DNA of 44,149 bases from Mesorhizobium sp. B2-4-3. GTDB taxonomy: Bacteria; Pseudomonadota; Alphaproteobacteria; Rhizobiales; Rhizobiaceae. Below are positions 33,019 through 41,649 of this stretch, piece by piece. The notes beneath the pieces are model-generated. The model searched no databases. It had not been told where the DNA came from and saw only the letters and a list, made by a program, of their open reading frames with translations. The stretch's first letter is position 1; each line of letters starts with the position of its first letter. The position numbers were made by a program, and so were the translations under genes. Location of the stretch: NCBI RefSeq assembly GCF_006442815.1, contig NZ_VFVL01000041.1, positions 1-44,149 on the forward strand. The letters are read 5' to 3'.

Positions 33019-34047
33019 CTAGCGCCGAGTGTAAGAGTCCGGGAAGGCAGCAACGGCTTGGTCAAGAGTCATGGGCTTGCACGTCTGATAAAGCAGGCGC
33101 TCGGGCCTGATCGGGATGTTCAATCGAGCCTCTAGCTGCTTAGGTCGCAGATCATAGCCCTGCGGCGGAGCGCAAATGGTCATAAATTTCAGAACCTCAG
33201 CCCGCATTGGAACCTTCACAGTCGCTGGCGCATCAGACTTGCCCATCGGCAGACGCGCTACCGTTAGATCGCTTCCCGTGAAGCTAAGAATGCCGGTGCT
33301 TACCGCCACCGTTTCCATTGGGGGCTGATCTGCCCAATAGTAGAAGTCGCGCAACTGCAATGGGGAACAATTGCCGATGCCTGGTAATTCGCTTCCACTA
33401 ATATTCACTCCCACCATGGTAAAGCTTGCGCAAACGTCTCCACCAACGAAGCTGCCGGTAATGTCGGACCATCGGATGATCGTACCTCTCGTGCCGGCTA
33501 TAACCGATCGAAAGATCACCGAGTTGATTATCGTGGTTTGATCAAGAACCGCGTCCAGATTCACATCCTGCATGGCAAAACGGAGCAAAAGATTGCCAGA
33601 AAAATCGACCTTTCCAACTTGCTCCATACCCACGGTGCCCGCGCGATGGGTCATGGCGATGTCGGCGAAGATCGCGCGCATGTAACAGTGGTCGCTCCTC
33701 GTCTCCCCAACGCCGTCGCACGAGAGGTCGAACTCGGAGAACGATTGTCCATGCTGGAAGAGAAGGTTGAAATCTTCACCCTTTCCGGTTTCACCAGATC
33801 TGGCCAGTTTCAGTTCTGCAAGACGCGCTTTGGTGGGATCCGGAGGATCGTAAACGGTGGCAACTATCCCGACAGGAACAACAAGCGATATCGCGAAGCT
33901 GATAATCCTACCCGCTGCGCGGAAGCGTGGATTGTCATCGTTCACAAAGCTAATAGTAGCTGCATCCGCAAAGAACAGGACGTAGCCTGCTACAGCAGCG
34001 CCAGAGAGTAAAATCGAAATCGCGACAAGCCACCAAGTGCCAGTCAT
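33019..34047 (-). CDS. Unrecognised membrane-anchored protein with pentapeptide-like region
   Basis: I do not recognise this 342-residue protein. Two hydrophobic segments lie near the N-terminus (about 5-27 and 47-65), separated by a short charged loop. The following domain (about 70-320) is soluble and contains a run of short strands with repeating hydrophobic/Asn/Asp/Ser character (VDFSGNLLLRFAMQDVNLDA; SDITGSFVGGDVCASFTMVG) resembling a small pentapeptide or beta-helix fold. Cysteines recur (DLSCDG, DHCYMR, IGNCSP, TICAPP, YQTCKP). Codon use is less GC-rich than its neighbours, suggesting acquisition. The ATG at 34047 has a weak ribosome site. It lies between unrelated genes on its own. 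Confidence 0.8.
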   Translation of the reverse strand: MTGTWWLVAISILLSGAAVAGYVLFFADAATISFVNDDNPRFRAAGRIISFAISLVVPVGIVATVYDPPDPTKARLAELKLARSGETGKGEDFNLLFQHGQSFSEFDLSCDGVGETRSDHCYMRAIFADIAMTHRAGTVGMEQVGKVDFSGNLLLRFAMQDVNLDAVLDQTTIINSVIFRSVIAGTRGTIIRWSDITGSFVGGDVCASFTMVGVNISGSELPGIGNCSPLQLRDFYYWADQPPMETVAVSTGILSFTGSDLTVARLPMGKSDAPATVKVPMRAEVLKFMTICAPPQGYDLRPKQLEARLNIPIRPERLLYQTCKPMTLDQAVAAFPDSYTRR

Positions 34048-34298
34048 GGCACATCAAGCCCCGTTGCCCTGTCTCAATATGATCGTTCCGTCGCACCGAT
34101 TCAATATGCCATCCGTGCTTAAGTAAGATTTCATTAACCAGCCCACGTACCGTAGCCATCCGGCGGCAGCATAAATCGCAATTGGACACGGTGCGGAAAA
34201 ATGAGGCTCCATCGGCGGGCAAGGTTGTCGAATCGCCGGCCTGGCGATTTTCACCGCCCTGCCCGGCAAAAGCCATGATCGCCGGTATCAGAGGCCGG

Positions 34299-34805
34299 AT
34301 GAGCATCGCCATCACAGCCCTCCCCGACCTGAACCGCCGTTTTCTGCTCAAGGCCGCCGGCCTTGCAGCGCTTACCGGCATCGCGGCCTGCAGCACCGTC
34401 ACGGTGCCGACAGGCGAAGGCGCCGGCGTCTCTTCGTCCGCCACGGCGACGCTGGCCAGTATCCGCAGCACCGCTGGGCTGCCGGCGCTGGCCCCTGACA
34501 CGCAGCTCGAGCAGGCGGCATTGCAGCAGGCCGGCTACATGGCGTCGCGCGAGCGCATGAGCCACACCACCGGCTGGGGCAAGGATTTCGCCTCGCGCAT
34601 GAAGGACAATGGCGTGCGTGGCGCCGCGGCCGAGAACATCGCCGAGGGCCGTTTCGACCTTGAGAAGCTGTTCGACATCTGGATGCATTCGGCCGGCCAC
34701 CGCCGCAACATGCTCGATACGGACTTCAGCCGCTTCGGGCTGGCTTACGTGCGCGACGGCCGAGATCCGGCGCTGCGCTATTGGGCACTGGTACTGGGCC
34801 GTTGA
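34299..34805 (+). CDS. CAP/SCP-domain lipoprotein with twin-arginine-type signal
   Basis: The 168-residue protein starts MSIAITALPDLNRRFLLKAAG: a twin arginine in NRRFLLK precedes a hydrophobic core and the lipobox-like IAAC, so it may be exported by Tat and lipidated. The mature part is a CAP (cysteine-rich secretory protein/PR-1) domain with ASIRSTAGLPALAPDTQLEQAA, the histidine in RMSHT, AAENIAEG and MHSAGHRRNML, then FGLAYV. In bacteria these domains are of mostly unknown function. The ATG at 34299 has AGAGG about 6 nt upstream; an ATG at 34275 is less likely. Stop is 31 nt from the convergent emrB-type gene. Confidence 0.9.
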   Translation: MSIAITALPDLNRRFLLKAAGLAALTGIAACSTVTVPTGEGAGVSSSATATLASIRSTAGLPALAPDTQLEQAALQQAGYMASRERMSHTTGWGKDFASRMKDNGVRGAAAENIAEGRFDLEKLFDIWMHSAGHRRNMLDTDFSRFGLAYVRDGRDPALRYWALVLGR

Positions 34806-34836
34806 AAACGGCGGCCGGCTGAGATCAGCGACCTTA

Positions 34837-36369
34837 TCAATCCATATGGGCTGCGGGCGCTCCACCCGCCGGCGCCGCTTTTGGCTTGCGCAGCAGGATG
34901 ACGAACGGGATCGCGACCAGCGTCATCACCATCAGGATCTTGAAGTCGTTGATGTAGGAAATCATCATCGCCTGGGCATTCACCGCACGGTCGACCTGCG
35001 AAAGCGCCGCGGGGTCGCCGCCGGCCGCCGCCGGCGAGGCCGCCCACAGGTTCGGGTTGTAGGGGTTGATGAAGGCCGACAGCTCGGTGTGGTTGATCTG
35101 GGTGTTGCGCACCATCAGCGCCGCGACCACCGATACGCCGATGGACGAGCCCAGATTGCGCACCAGGCTGAACAGCGAGGTGGCGTCGGTGCGGTAGCGC
35201 GCGTCGAGCGTTGCGAAGGCGACCGTCGACAGCGGCACGAACACCATGCCCATGCCGAGACCCTGGACGACGCCCGAAGAGATGATCAGCCAATTGTCCA
35301 TCTGCGGCGTGAAGCTCGCCATCGTATAGAGCGACTGCGCAGTGAGCAGGAAGCCGATGGCGACGAGGATCCTGGCATCGATCCTGTGCATGATGCGGCC
35401 GACGACCAGCATCGAAATCATCGTGCCGATGCCGCGCGGACCCAGCACGACGCCGATGGTCACGGTCGGATAGCCGAAGATGTTGGCCAGCATCGGCGGC
35501 AGCAGTGACATCGAGGCCAGGATCAGCACGCCCATGACGAAGATGAAGCCCAGCCCGGTCACGAAATTGCGGTCGAGGAAGATTTTCGGATCGATGAAGG
35601 GATGCTCCGATGTCACCGTGTGGATGATGAACACCCAGAAGCCGGTGAGCGACAGAGCGAGCTCGATCCAGATCTCGACCGAGTTGAACCAGTCGACCTC
35701 GCCGCCGCGGTCGAGCAGAAGCTGCAGCGCGCCGACGCCGAGCGAGAGCATGGCGAAGCCGAAGAAGTCGAAGCCGCGCACGCGCTTGGCGATGACGGGC
35801 AGATAGGCGGCCATGCCGAGGAAGGCCAGGATGCCGACCGGCAGGTTGATGAAGAACACCCAGCGCCAGTTGAAGTTTTCTGTCAGCCAGCCGCCCAGCG
35901 TCGGCCCCAGGATCGGCCCGAGCATGATGCCGGCACCCCATATCGCCATCGCCTGGCCATGCCGCTCCTTCGGGTTGATGTCGAGCAGGAAGGTCTGCGA
36001 CAGCGGCACGATGGCCGCGCCGAACACGCCCTGCAGCAAGCGGAAGAGCACTATGGTCTCGAGGCTCCAGGCAAGGCCGCAGAGCATGGAGAAGATGGTG
36101 AAGCCGACGACGGAGGCGAGGAACAGCTCCTTGCGGCCTAGCCGGTCGGCAAGCCAGCCGGTGACCGGCGTCATGATCGCCGCGGCCACGATATAGGAGG
36201 TCAGCACCCAGTTGATGTTGTCGGGCGACGCGCCGAGGTCGCCGGTCATGGTCGGCAGCGCGACATTGGCGATCGTGGTGTCGAGCGCCTGCATGATCGT
36301 CGCCAGCATCAGCGCGACGGTGATCAGTCCGCGGTGCGGCACTTCCTTGAACGGTTCGGGCGTGCTCAT
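34837..36369 (-). CDS. emrB: DHA2-family multidrug efflux permease, EmrB type
   Basis: This 510-residue major facilitator protein has 14 predicted helices. Motifs are LDTTIANVALP (helix 1, residues about 29-39), GWLADRLGRK (motif A, loop 2-3), the drug-antiporter motif C GAGIMLGPILGPTLGGWL, and NWRWVFFINLP. With an EmrA adaptor and an outer-membrane channel it would pump hydrophobic compounds out across both membranes using the proton gradient. The ATG at 36369 is the expected start (MSTPEPFKEVPHRGLIT). It is downstream of marR and emrA on the same strand but 292 nt from emrA, an unusually wide gap. Confidence 0.94.
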   Translation of the reverse strand: MSTPEPFKEVPHRGLITVALMLATIMQALDTTIANVALPTMTGDLGASPDNINWVLTSYIVAAAIMTPVTGWLADRLGRKELFLASVVGFTIFSMLCGLAWSLETIVLFRLLQGVFGAAIVPLSQTFLLDINPKERHGQAMAIWGAGIMLGPILGPTLGGWLTENFNWRWVFFINLPVGILAFLGMAAYLPVIAKRVRGFDFFGFAMLSLGVGALQLLLDRGGEVDWFNSVEIWIELALSLTGFWVFIIHTVTSEHPFIDPKIFLDRNFVTGLGFIFVMGVLILASMSLLPPMLANIFGYPTVTIGVVLGPRGIGTMISMLVVGRIMHRIDARILVAIGFLLTAQSLYTMASFTPQMDNWLIISSGVVQGLGMGMVFVPLSTVAFATLDARYRTDATSLFSLVRNLGSSIGVSVVAALMVRNTQINHTELSAFINPYNPNLWAASPAAAGGDPAALSQVDRAVNAQAMMISYINDFKILMVMTLVAIPFVILLRKPKAAPAGGAPAAHMD

Positions 36370-36661
36370 GGTGCTGAACTTCCAGCAGCTAACAAAAATG
36401 CGTATATTGGGTTCCCGGGCGGCAAAGCCTTCGTTGAGAGATCTTCATCGCGGTGGGACGCGACTATCGATGTGGGGGTTACATCGACCGAAAGTCTCTG
36501 TTGGAGCGGATGCCTGCCGCCCGGAAACCTGAGGACCGACGGGTCCGTGCCAGCCTCAGCTTTCGAACGAGCCGCCATGCGGCTTGCCTATCTGATCCTG
36601 CCACGTCTCCACCAGACCAATCCCCTCAATGCCCGCCGGATCGCGACGGGCTTCGCTGTCT
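36370..36661. other. Gap between emrA-type and emrB-type genes
   Basis: These 292 bases separate two genes that are normally nearly adjacent. No hairpin with a U-tract or known repeat was seen. A minus-strand 70-codon open frame (36578-36366) ends in an ATGA overlap with emrB, which is the only hint of translation, but its sequence resembles no family I know. Confidence 0.4.
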
Positions 36662-37909
36662 TTACTGCGCCTGCTCCCCTGCGGTGGCGTGACCGAAGAC
36701 CGACGGCAGGCCGCGCGCCACGCCGGTGTCAACGGTGACGGTGGCGCTCATGCCGGTGCGCAACGCCATCTTGGCATCGGGATCGGTCAACTCCAGACGT
36801 ACGGGAATGCGCTGCGTGACCTTGACCCAATTGCCGGTGGCGTTTTGCGCGGGCAGCAGCGAGAACTCCGCGCCCGTGCCGGCGCCGATCGCCTTGACGG
36901 TCGCCTCGAAGGTGCGGCCCGGATAGGTGTCGACGACGATCTCGGCCTTCTGGCCCGGCTTCATATGGGTGAGCTGGGTCTCCTTGAAATTGGCGTCGAT
37001 CCAGGTGTCGCCGGTCTCGACCAGCGCGAAAAGCGGCGTGCCGACGGACACATACTGGCCGACCTTGAAGGACGCGGCCTGGTAGATGACGCCGTCCGCC
37101 GGCGCCTTCACCGTCGTCTGCGCCAGATCGTAGGCGGCCTTGTCGCGCGCGGCCAAGGCCGCCATCACGGCCGGATGCTTGTCGGTCTCGATGTCCGGAT
37201 TGCCGCCGAGCGCCGCCTTGGCGCTGACGATGCCCTGCTCCGCGACGGCCAGCTGCTGCTTGGCCTTGTCGAGGTCGTTGCGGGCCTGGTCGAGCGACGA
37301 CTTGGCGTTGATGCCCTTCTGCGCGAGATCGGCGGCGCGGCCATATTGCGACTGCGCATAGTCGACCTCGCTGGAGGCGGACTTTTCCTGCGCCATCGCC
37401 TGGCTGTAAGCGGCGCGCAGCTGCTCGACATTGAGGCGCGCCGCGGCGACCGCCGCGTCGGCCTGGGCCAGCGCGATCCTGTAAGGCTCGGGATCGATGA
37501 CGAAGAGAAGGTCGCCCTGCTTGACCAGCTGGTTGTCGGCGATGCCGACCTGGACGATACGGCCGGCCGTGTCGGAGGCGACCGAAATCCTGGCCTGCTG
37601 CAGATTGGCGTTTTCGGTTTCCTGATAGCGCCCGCCCGTCACCCAGACATACGCGCCGCCGGCAAGCAGGGCCAACGGCAGGGCGACCATCAGGAGGAAA
37701 CGGCCGAGGCGCCGTTTCTTCTTCGGCGCGGCTGGTGCCGGCTGCGGCGCAGGCGCCACCGCGACCGGAGCGGCAGCTGGCTGCGCCGGGGCTTCAGCAA
37801 CCGGCTGCGCCGGCGCATTGGCGACCGGCTGGGCCGACGCATTAGCGACCGGCTGCGCCGGCGCAAGCTTGGTGACGTTGTCGTCTTCTAGCTTCGCTGC
37901 CGCGCTCAT
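36662..37909 (-). CDS. emrA: HlyD/EmrA-family efflux adaptor
   Basis: This 415-residue periplasmic adaptor has one membrane helix (FLLMVALPLALLAGGAYVWV, about residues 71-90), the lipoyl halves (SVASDTAGRIVQVGIADNQ; TTVKAPADGVIYQAASFKVG), a helical hairpin (about 140-240) and the EmrA-type C-terminal barrel (DTWIDANFKETQL; ERxPVR-like QRIPVRLEL). The cytoplasmic N-terminus has an Ala/Pro linker of three near-repeats of QPVANA-type sequence (about 18-45), encoded by 30-bp tandem repeats. Its ATG overlaps the stop of marR (ATGA), so the two are co-translated. Confidence 0.94.
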   Translation of the reverse strand: MSAAAKLEDDNVTKLAPAQPVANASAQPVANAPAQPVAEAPAQPAAAPVAVAPAPQPAPAAPKKKRRLGRFLLMVALPLALLAGGAYVWVTGGRYQETENANLQQARISVASDTAGRIVQVGIADNQLVKQGDLLFVIDPEPYRIALAQADAAVAAARLNVEQLRAAYSQAMAQEKSASSEVDYAQSQYGRAADLAQKGINAKSSLDQARNDLDKAKQQLAVAEQGIVSAKAALGGNPDIETDKHPAVMAALAARDKAAYDLAQTTVKAPADGVIYQAASFKVGQYVSVGTPLFALVETGDTWIDANFKETQLTHMKPGQKAEIVVDTYPGRTFEATVKAIGAGTGAEFSLLPAQNATGNWVKVTQRIPVRLELTDPDAKMALRTGMSATVTVDTGVARGLPSVFGHATAGEQAQ

Positions 37910-38385
37910 GCTGCTGCGCCTTCCGCACTCTTCATCTTTTCCAGGGACGACGTCTCGGCGTCCGTCAAATTCTGCACGATGGTGTCCAGCACGCGGATCA
38001 GGACGCGGCGTTCTTCCGCCGACACGCCGGTCAGCGATTCCTCATAGACCTCGCCGGCCAGGCTCTTGACGTCGGCATAGGCCGCGTTCGCCTTCTCGGT
38101 CGGGAAGATCATGCGCACGCGCCGGTCGGTCGCGTCCTGGCGGCGCTCGATCCAGCCGCCCTCCTCCATGCGATCGACCAGGCGTGATACGCTGATCGGC
38201 TCGATCTCGAGGAGCTCGGCAAGCCGCGCCTGCGCGACGCCGGCCTCCTTGGCGACGCGCACGAGCAGCCGCCATTGCGCCGAGGAAAGACCCAACCCAC
38301 TGGCGCGCGCCTCGAAACGCTTGCGCATCAGGCGCTGCACGTCGTGGATCAAAAACCCCAATCTGTCGATACCATCTGAAACCAT
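37906..38385 (-). CDS. MarR-family transcriptional regulator of the efflux genes
   Basis: The 159-residue winged-helix repressor has the MarR core: GLSSAQWRLLVRVAKEAG, the recognition region QARLAELLEIEPISVSRLVD and the wing RRQDATDRRVRMIFPTE. It should bind as a dimer to a palindrome and release it on binding a phenolic or similar drug. Its own promoter contains such a palindrome (38397-38416). It is the first gene of the marR-emrA-emrB cluster. The ATG at 38385 has no clear ribosome site and sits only about 10 nt from the -10 box, so the message may be almost leaderless. Confidence 0.93.
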   Translation of the reverse strand: MVSDGIDRLGFLIHDVQRLMRKRFEARASGLGLSSAQWRLLVRVAKEAGVAQARLAELLEIEPISVSRLVDRMEEGGWIERRQDATDRRVRMIFPTEKANAAYADVKSLAGEVYEESLTGVSAEERRVLIRVLDTIVQNLTDAETSSLEKMKSAEGAAA

Positions 38386-38391
38386 GAGCGA

Positions 38392-38420
38392 GATATATAA
38401 TAAGCGTGCTTACTATTCAA
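38392..38420 (-). promoter_or_regulatory. Promoter of marR-emrA-emrB with palindromic operator
   Basis: On the minus strand TTGAAT (38420-38415) and TATATC (38397-38392) are 17 nt apart. The spacer is largely a palindrome, TAAGC-GT-GCTTA at 38401-38412 on the plus strand, extended outward by A/T matches to 38397-38416 with one mismatched pair. A MarR dimer bound there would occlude both promoter boxes. Confidence 0.75.
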
Positions 38421-38541
38421 GTGGATGCTTTGTGCCAGAAGCCGGCAAATCGACATGGCAGCAAGGCAAGGTCGCTTACGGTTAGCGATCGATGAACGTG
38501 CAGGGGTCGGTGCCGGCAGGCCCCGCCCCAAGGCCAGGAGA

Positions 38542-39561
38542 TCATGGCCGGTGGCGCACCAGCATGGTGACGACGAAGAAGGCGCCGAGCGAGCTCGTGA
38601 TGATGCCGATCGGCAGTTCCTGCGGCGGCAAAAGCGTGCGGGCGAGCAGATCGCTGGCCAAAAGCAGGATCGAGCCGAACAGCGCGCAGATCGCTATCAT
38701 GGGCCGGTGCAGCGACCCGGCCAGCGGCCGGCCGAGATGCGGGATCATCAGGCCGACGAAGCCGATCACGCCGGCCACGGCAACGAGAATGGCAGTCGCC
38801 AGAGCGGCGACGAGGAATGTCGTGCGGCGCATCCTCGCCACCGGCACGCCGAGGCTCTCCGCGGCGCTTTCACCGGCGAGGAAGGCATCGAAGCGGCGGT
38901 GGTTCCACAGGCCGTAGGCGAGGATGACGCCGGCGCCCAGCGCCGCCAGGCCGATATTGTCCCAGCGAGCAAGACCAAGCCCGCCCATGGTCCAGAACAG
39001 CACCGAATGCGCGGCGCGCTGGTCGCCGGCGAAGACGAGGTAGTTGGTCAGCGCGGTGAACATGAAGGAGACGGCGAGGCCGGCAAGGATCAGCCGCTCG
39101 GGTCCCTGCCCCCTCACCCGCGACACCAGCAGAAGCACGATCGCCGCCGCCAGCACGCCCCCGGTGAAGGCGGCAAGCGGCAGCGTCCAGATGCCGAAAC
39201 TGTCGCCGAAGACGGTGATGACGGAGACCGCGCCGGCGGCCGCGCCCGAGGAGAGGCCGAACAGGAACGGGTCGGCGAGGTCGTTGCGGGTGACGGTCTG
39301 CAGCAGCGCGCCGACGACGCCGAGGCCGGCGCCGACGGCAATCGCCAGCAGCGTGCGCGGCAGCCTCAGGTCGACGACGATGCTGCCGACCGGACCCGAT
39401 GGAGTCCGGCTGTCCAGCCCGGCCGCATGCGCCAGCGCGCCGACGACCTCGCGCAAGGATATCAGCGTCGAGCCATAGGCGATCGAAAGCAGCGCAAGCG
39501 CGGCGAGCAGGATCGCGCCCAGCACCATTGCCAGGACAAAGGAACGATATCGCACGTTCAC
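38542..39561 (-). CDS. FecCD/BtuC-family ABC permease (cobalamin or metal-chelate uptake)
   Basis: The 339-residue permease has about ten hydrophobic helices and family markers DLRLPRTLLAIAVGAGLGVV, GALLQTVTRNDLADPFLFGLS, the cytoplasmic coupling loop GESAAESLGVPVARMRR and GVIGFVGLMIPHLGR. BtuC-type permeases work as dimers with an ATPase and a binding protein, both upstream here. The start is a GTG at 39561. It is the last gene of the riboswitch-led operon and is separated from the binding-protein gene by 310 bases holding an inverted repeat pair, which may reduce its expression. Confidence 0.94.
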   Translation of the reverse strand: MNVRYRSFVLAMVLGAILLAALALLSIAYGSTLISLREVVGALAHAAGLDSRTPSGPVGSIVVDLRLPRTLLAIAVGAGLGVVGALLQTVTRNDLADPFLFGLSSGAAAGAVSVITVFGDSFGIWTLPLAAFTGGVLAAAIVLLLVSRVRGQGPERLILAGLAVSFMFTALTNYLVFAGDQRAAHSVLFWTMGGLGLARWDNIGLAALGAGVILAYGLWNHRRFDAFLAGESAAESLGVPVARMRRTTFLVAALATAILVAVAGVIGFVGLMIPHLGRPLAGSLHRPMIAICALFGSILLLASDLLARTLLPPQELPIGIITSSLGAFFVVTMLVRHRP

Positions 39562-39871
39562 GTCGTGAGACCTGTCATCGCCCCGCCGGTGTTCGAGAGT
39601 TGCGGAAGCCTCACCGAGGTCGTCATTCCAGGGCGAAGCAGGAGCGAAGCTCCGTCGCGGAGACCCTGGAATCCATGCCGTGACCTCGCGCGCGACGTGC
39701 CACGGCGCAGAATTCTGCAGCGTTGCGACACTCGAAGGTCACGGAATGGATCCTCGGGTCTGCGCCGCGTCGCTTCGCTCCTTGCTCCGCCCGTGGATGA
39801 CGAACTCGCGGATGTTTCTGCCAATCTCACAGGCGGATGATCCATCGACGGAAAGGCTCCTACCACAAGAC
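39562..39871. other. Intra-operon gap filled by repeats
   Basis: These 310 bases between the binding-protein and permease genes contain the inverted repeat pair at 39620-39803 and no gene. Short open frames here read the repeat and have no support. Confidence 0.6.
39620..39803. repeat. Inverted pair of long dispersed repeats
   Basis: A plus-oriented unit at 39620-39684 (TCGTCATTCCAGGGCGAAGC, then AGACCCTGGAATCCATGCCG) is followed by a minus-oriented unit at 39736-39803 (AGGTCACGGAATGGATCC to GTGGATGACGA). Their ends, such as ATCCATGCCGTGACC and GGTCACGGAATGGAT, are complementary, so transcripts could fold into a long hairpin. A third copy closely matching the right-hand unit is at 44036-44100. 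Confidence 0.85.
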
Positions 39872-40819
39872 CTAAAACGCTTCCGGATGCATGGCCCTGG
39901 CGATCTTGCCGATCGCCTCGATGTTGGCGGGTCCGGGCGTCAGCTCGGCGTAGCGCAGCGCCACGAAGCGCTCGTTCCTGACAGCGTCCGTCTGCTTCAT
40001 GGCCGGATGGACTTTAAGAAAATCGAGCAGTTTCCTGTAGCCGCCGCCATCCTGGTAATCGAGCAGGATGAGGAACTGCGGATTGCGCGAGGCGACCGTC
40101 TCCCAGTCGGTGTCGCCCCAGCTCGTCGCCATGTCGGCCATGATGTTTTCCCCACCCGCGGCGGCGATCATGGCGTTGGGGATGGCGAACTTGCCGGCGG
40201 TGAAGGGCCTGTCCTCGCCGGAATCGTAGAGGAACACGCGCGTGCCCTTGGCGTTGCCGACCTTGGCGGTGATATCGGCAAGCTCGGCCTTCCAGCCGGC
40301 GACCAGCTTTTCGGCCTCCGTCTGCTTGCCGAAGATCTTGCCGAGCTTCTCGACGTCGCCATAAAGCAGGTCCATCGAGGCGGCGGGCCGGTTCTTGTCG
40401 AGATGGACGCAGCTCTCGGTCAGCACCAGCGTCTTGATGCCGTGCGGGGCGAGCGTGTCGGGCGTGACCTCGCCGCCCGGTTTCATGCCGTAATACCAGC
40501 CGGCGAAGAAGAAATCCGGCTGCGCGGCGACGAGGTTTTCCAGCGTCGGATATTTTGGCGCCAGCTCCGGGATGGCGCCCTGCTCGGCTTTGAACTCGGG
40601 GCCGACCTTGTACCAGCCGGTGATGCCGGTGAGCCCGACGATGGACGGCTGCAGCTTCAGCGCGAAAGCCATCTCGGCCATGTTGAGATCCTGGATGACG
40701 GCGCGCTTCGGCGGCGCGTCGAAGGTGAGCGGCTTGCCGCAACTGTCGACCGTGACCGGGAAAGCGAAGGCGGCCGAGGCGACGAGCGACAGGGCCAGCG
40801 ACAAGGCGAGGCGTTTCAC
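39872..40819 (-). CDS. Periplasmic substrate-binding protein (BtuF/FepB-like)
   Basis: The 315-residue protein has a Sec signal (KRLALSLALSLVASAAFA) and a class III binding-protein fold with two lobes joined by a helix: PKRAVIQDLNMAEMAFALKL, PTLENLVAAQPDFFFAGWYYG, GIKTLVLTESCVHL and ANIEAIGKIARAMHPEAF at the end. By the upstream B12 riboswitch, the ligand is expected to be cobalamin, a precursor or cobalt chelate. The start is a GTG at 40819 with AAGGAG about 10 nt upstream. It follows the ATPase by 41 nt. Confidence 0.92.
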   Translation of the reverse strand: MKRLALSLALSLVASAAFAFPVTVDSCGKPLTFDAPPKRAVIQDLNMAEMAFALKLQPSIVGLTGITGWYKVGPEFKAEQGAIPELAPKYPTLENLVAAQPDFFFAGWYYGMKPGGEVTPDTLAPHGIKTLVLTESCVHLDKNRPAASMDLLYGDVEKLGKIFGKQTEAEKLVAGWKAELADITAKVGNAKGTRVFLYDSGEDRPFTAGKFAIPNAMIAAAGGENIMADMATSWGDTDWETVASRNPQFLILLDYQDGGGYRKLLDFLKVHPAMKQTDAVRNERFVALRYAELTPGPANIEAIGKIARAMHPEAF

Positions 40820-40860
40820 GAGATGATGCTCCTTGTTGGGATTGTTCGGGTCGGGCAGGT

Positions 40861-41649
40861 TCAGGATGGCGAGGAAGCGCGCGTAGGCAGCTCGAAGACG
40901 GTGAGCTCGCGGTCCTCGGTCGGGTGCCGCAGGCGCAGCACGTCGATGCCGAACACCTCGCGGATAAGCGGCTGCGCCAGCGCCTCGCGCGGCGGCGCCA
41001 GCGCGTGCAGCCGGGCGTTGCTCATCACCGCGACGCTGGTGGCGAAAGGCGCCACAAGCGCGAGATCGTGCAGCACGGCGACCACGGTCATGCTGAGTTC
41101 GGCCACCAGCTCGAGCAGTTCTGCGCGGGCGCGCGGGTCAAGATGGTTGGTCGGCTCGTCGAGGAACAGTATCTTCGGCTCTTGCGCGATGGCGCGCGCG
41201 AGCTGCGCGCGCTGGCGCTCGCCGCCGGAGAGCGAGCCGATGGCGCGCGCGAGCAACGGCAAGAGCCCGGCCCGGCGCAGCGCTTCGACGACGATGTCGC
41301 GGTCGTCGTGCCGGCGCCTCAGGGCGGCATGCGGGACGCGACCAAGCTCGACATAGTCGATCAGCGCCAGCCGTGGATCCGGCTGGTCCGTCTGGCCGAC
41401 GACGGCGATGCTGAGCGCCCGCTCGGCGGCGGTGATCCTGTCCAGCCGGCGTCCGGCCAGGCGAACCTCGCCGCGGCTCGGCGACAACGCGCCGCACAAC
41501 ATGCGCAGCAGCGTCGTCTTGCCGGCGCCGTTCGGGCCGATGATGGCGAGGCGCTCACCAGCCGCCAGCGACAGGCTGACATCCTCGACCAGCGTCCGGC
41601 CGTTTGCCGTGGCGCGCAGATCGCGGGCTTCAAGCAGGAGCGCGCTCAC
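40861..41649 (-). CDS. ABC transporter ATPase, BtuD/FecE type
   Basis: The 262-residue ATPase has Walker A GPNGAGKTT, Q-loop VVGQTDQ, signature LSGGERQRAQLARA, Walker B ILFLDEPTNHLD and H-loop VLHDLAL, the pattern of metal-chelate and B12 importers. The start is the GTG at 41649 (VSALLLEARDL), which overlaps the stop of the DUF1636 gene (GTGA), so the two are translationally coupled. A longer open frame upstream reads the DUF1636 gene in another frame and is not real. Confidence 0.95.
   Translation of the reverse strand: MSALLLEARDLRATANGRTLVEDVSLSLAAGERLAIIGPNGAGKTTLLRMLCGALSPSRGEVRLAGRRLDRITAAERALSIAVVGQTDQPDPRLALIDYVELGRVPHAALRRRHDDRDIVVEALRRAGLLPLLARAIGSLSGGERQRAQLARAIAQEPKILFLDEPTNHLDPRARAELLELVAELSMTVVAVLHDLALVAPFATSVAVMSNARLHALAPPREALAQPLIREVFGIDVLRLRHPTEDRELTVFELPTRASSPS

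Noticed and set aside
34251..34865. Minus-strand 204-codon frame over the CAP gene
   Set aside because: It is a shadow of the CAP lipoprotein, whose signal, lipobox and domain motifs are clear.
39680..41356. Plus-strand open frame of 558 codons
   Set aside because: It starts within the dispersed repeat and runs opposite the binding-protein and ATPase genes; no motifs.
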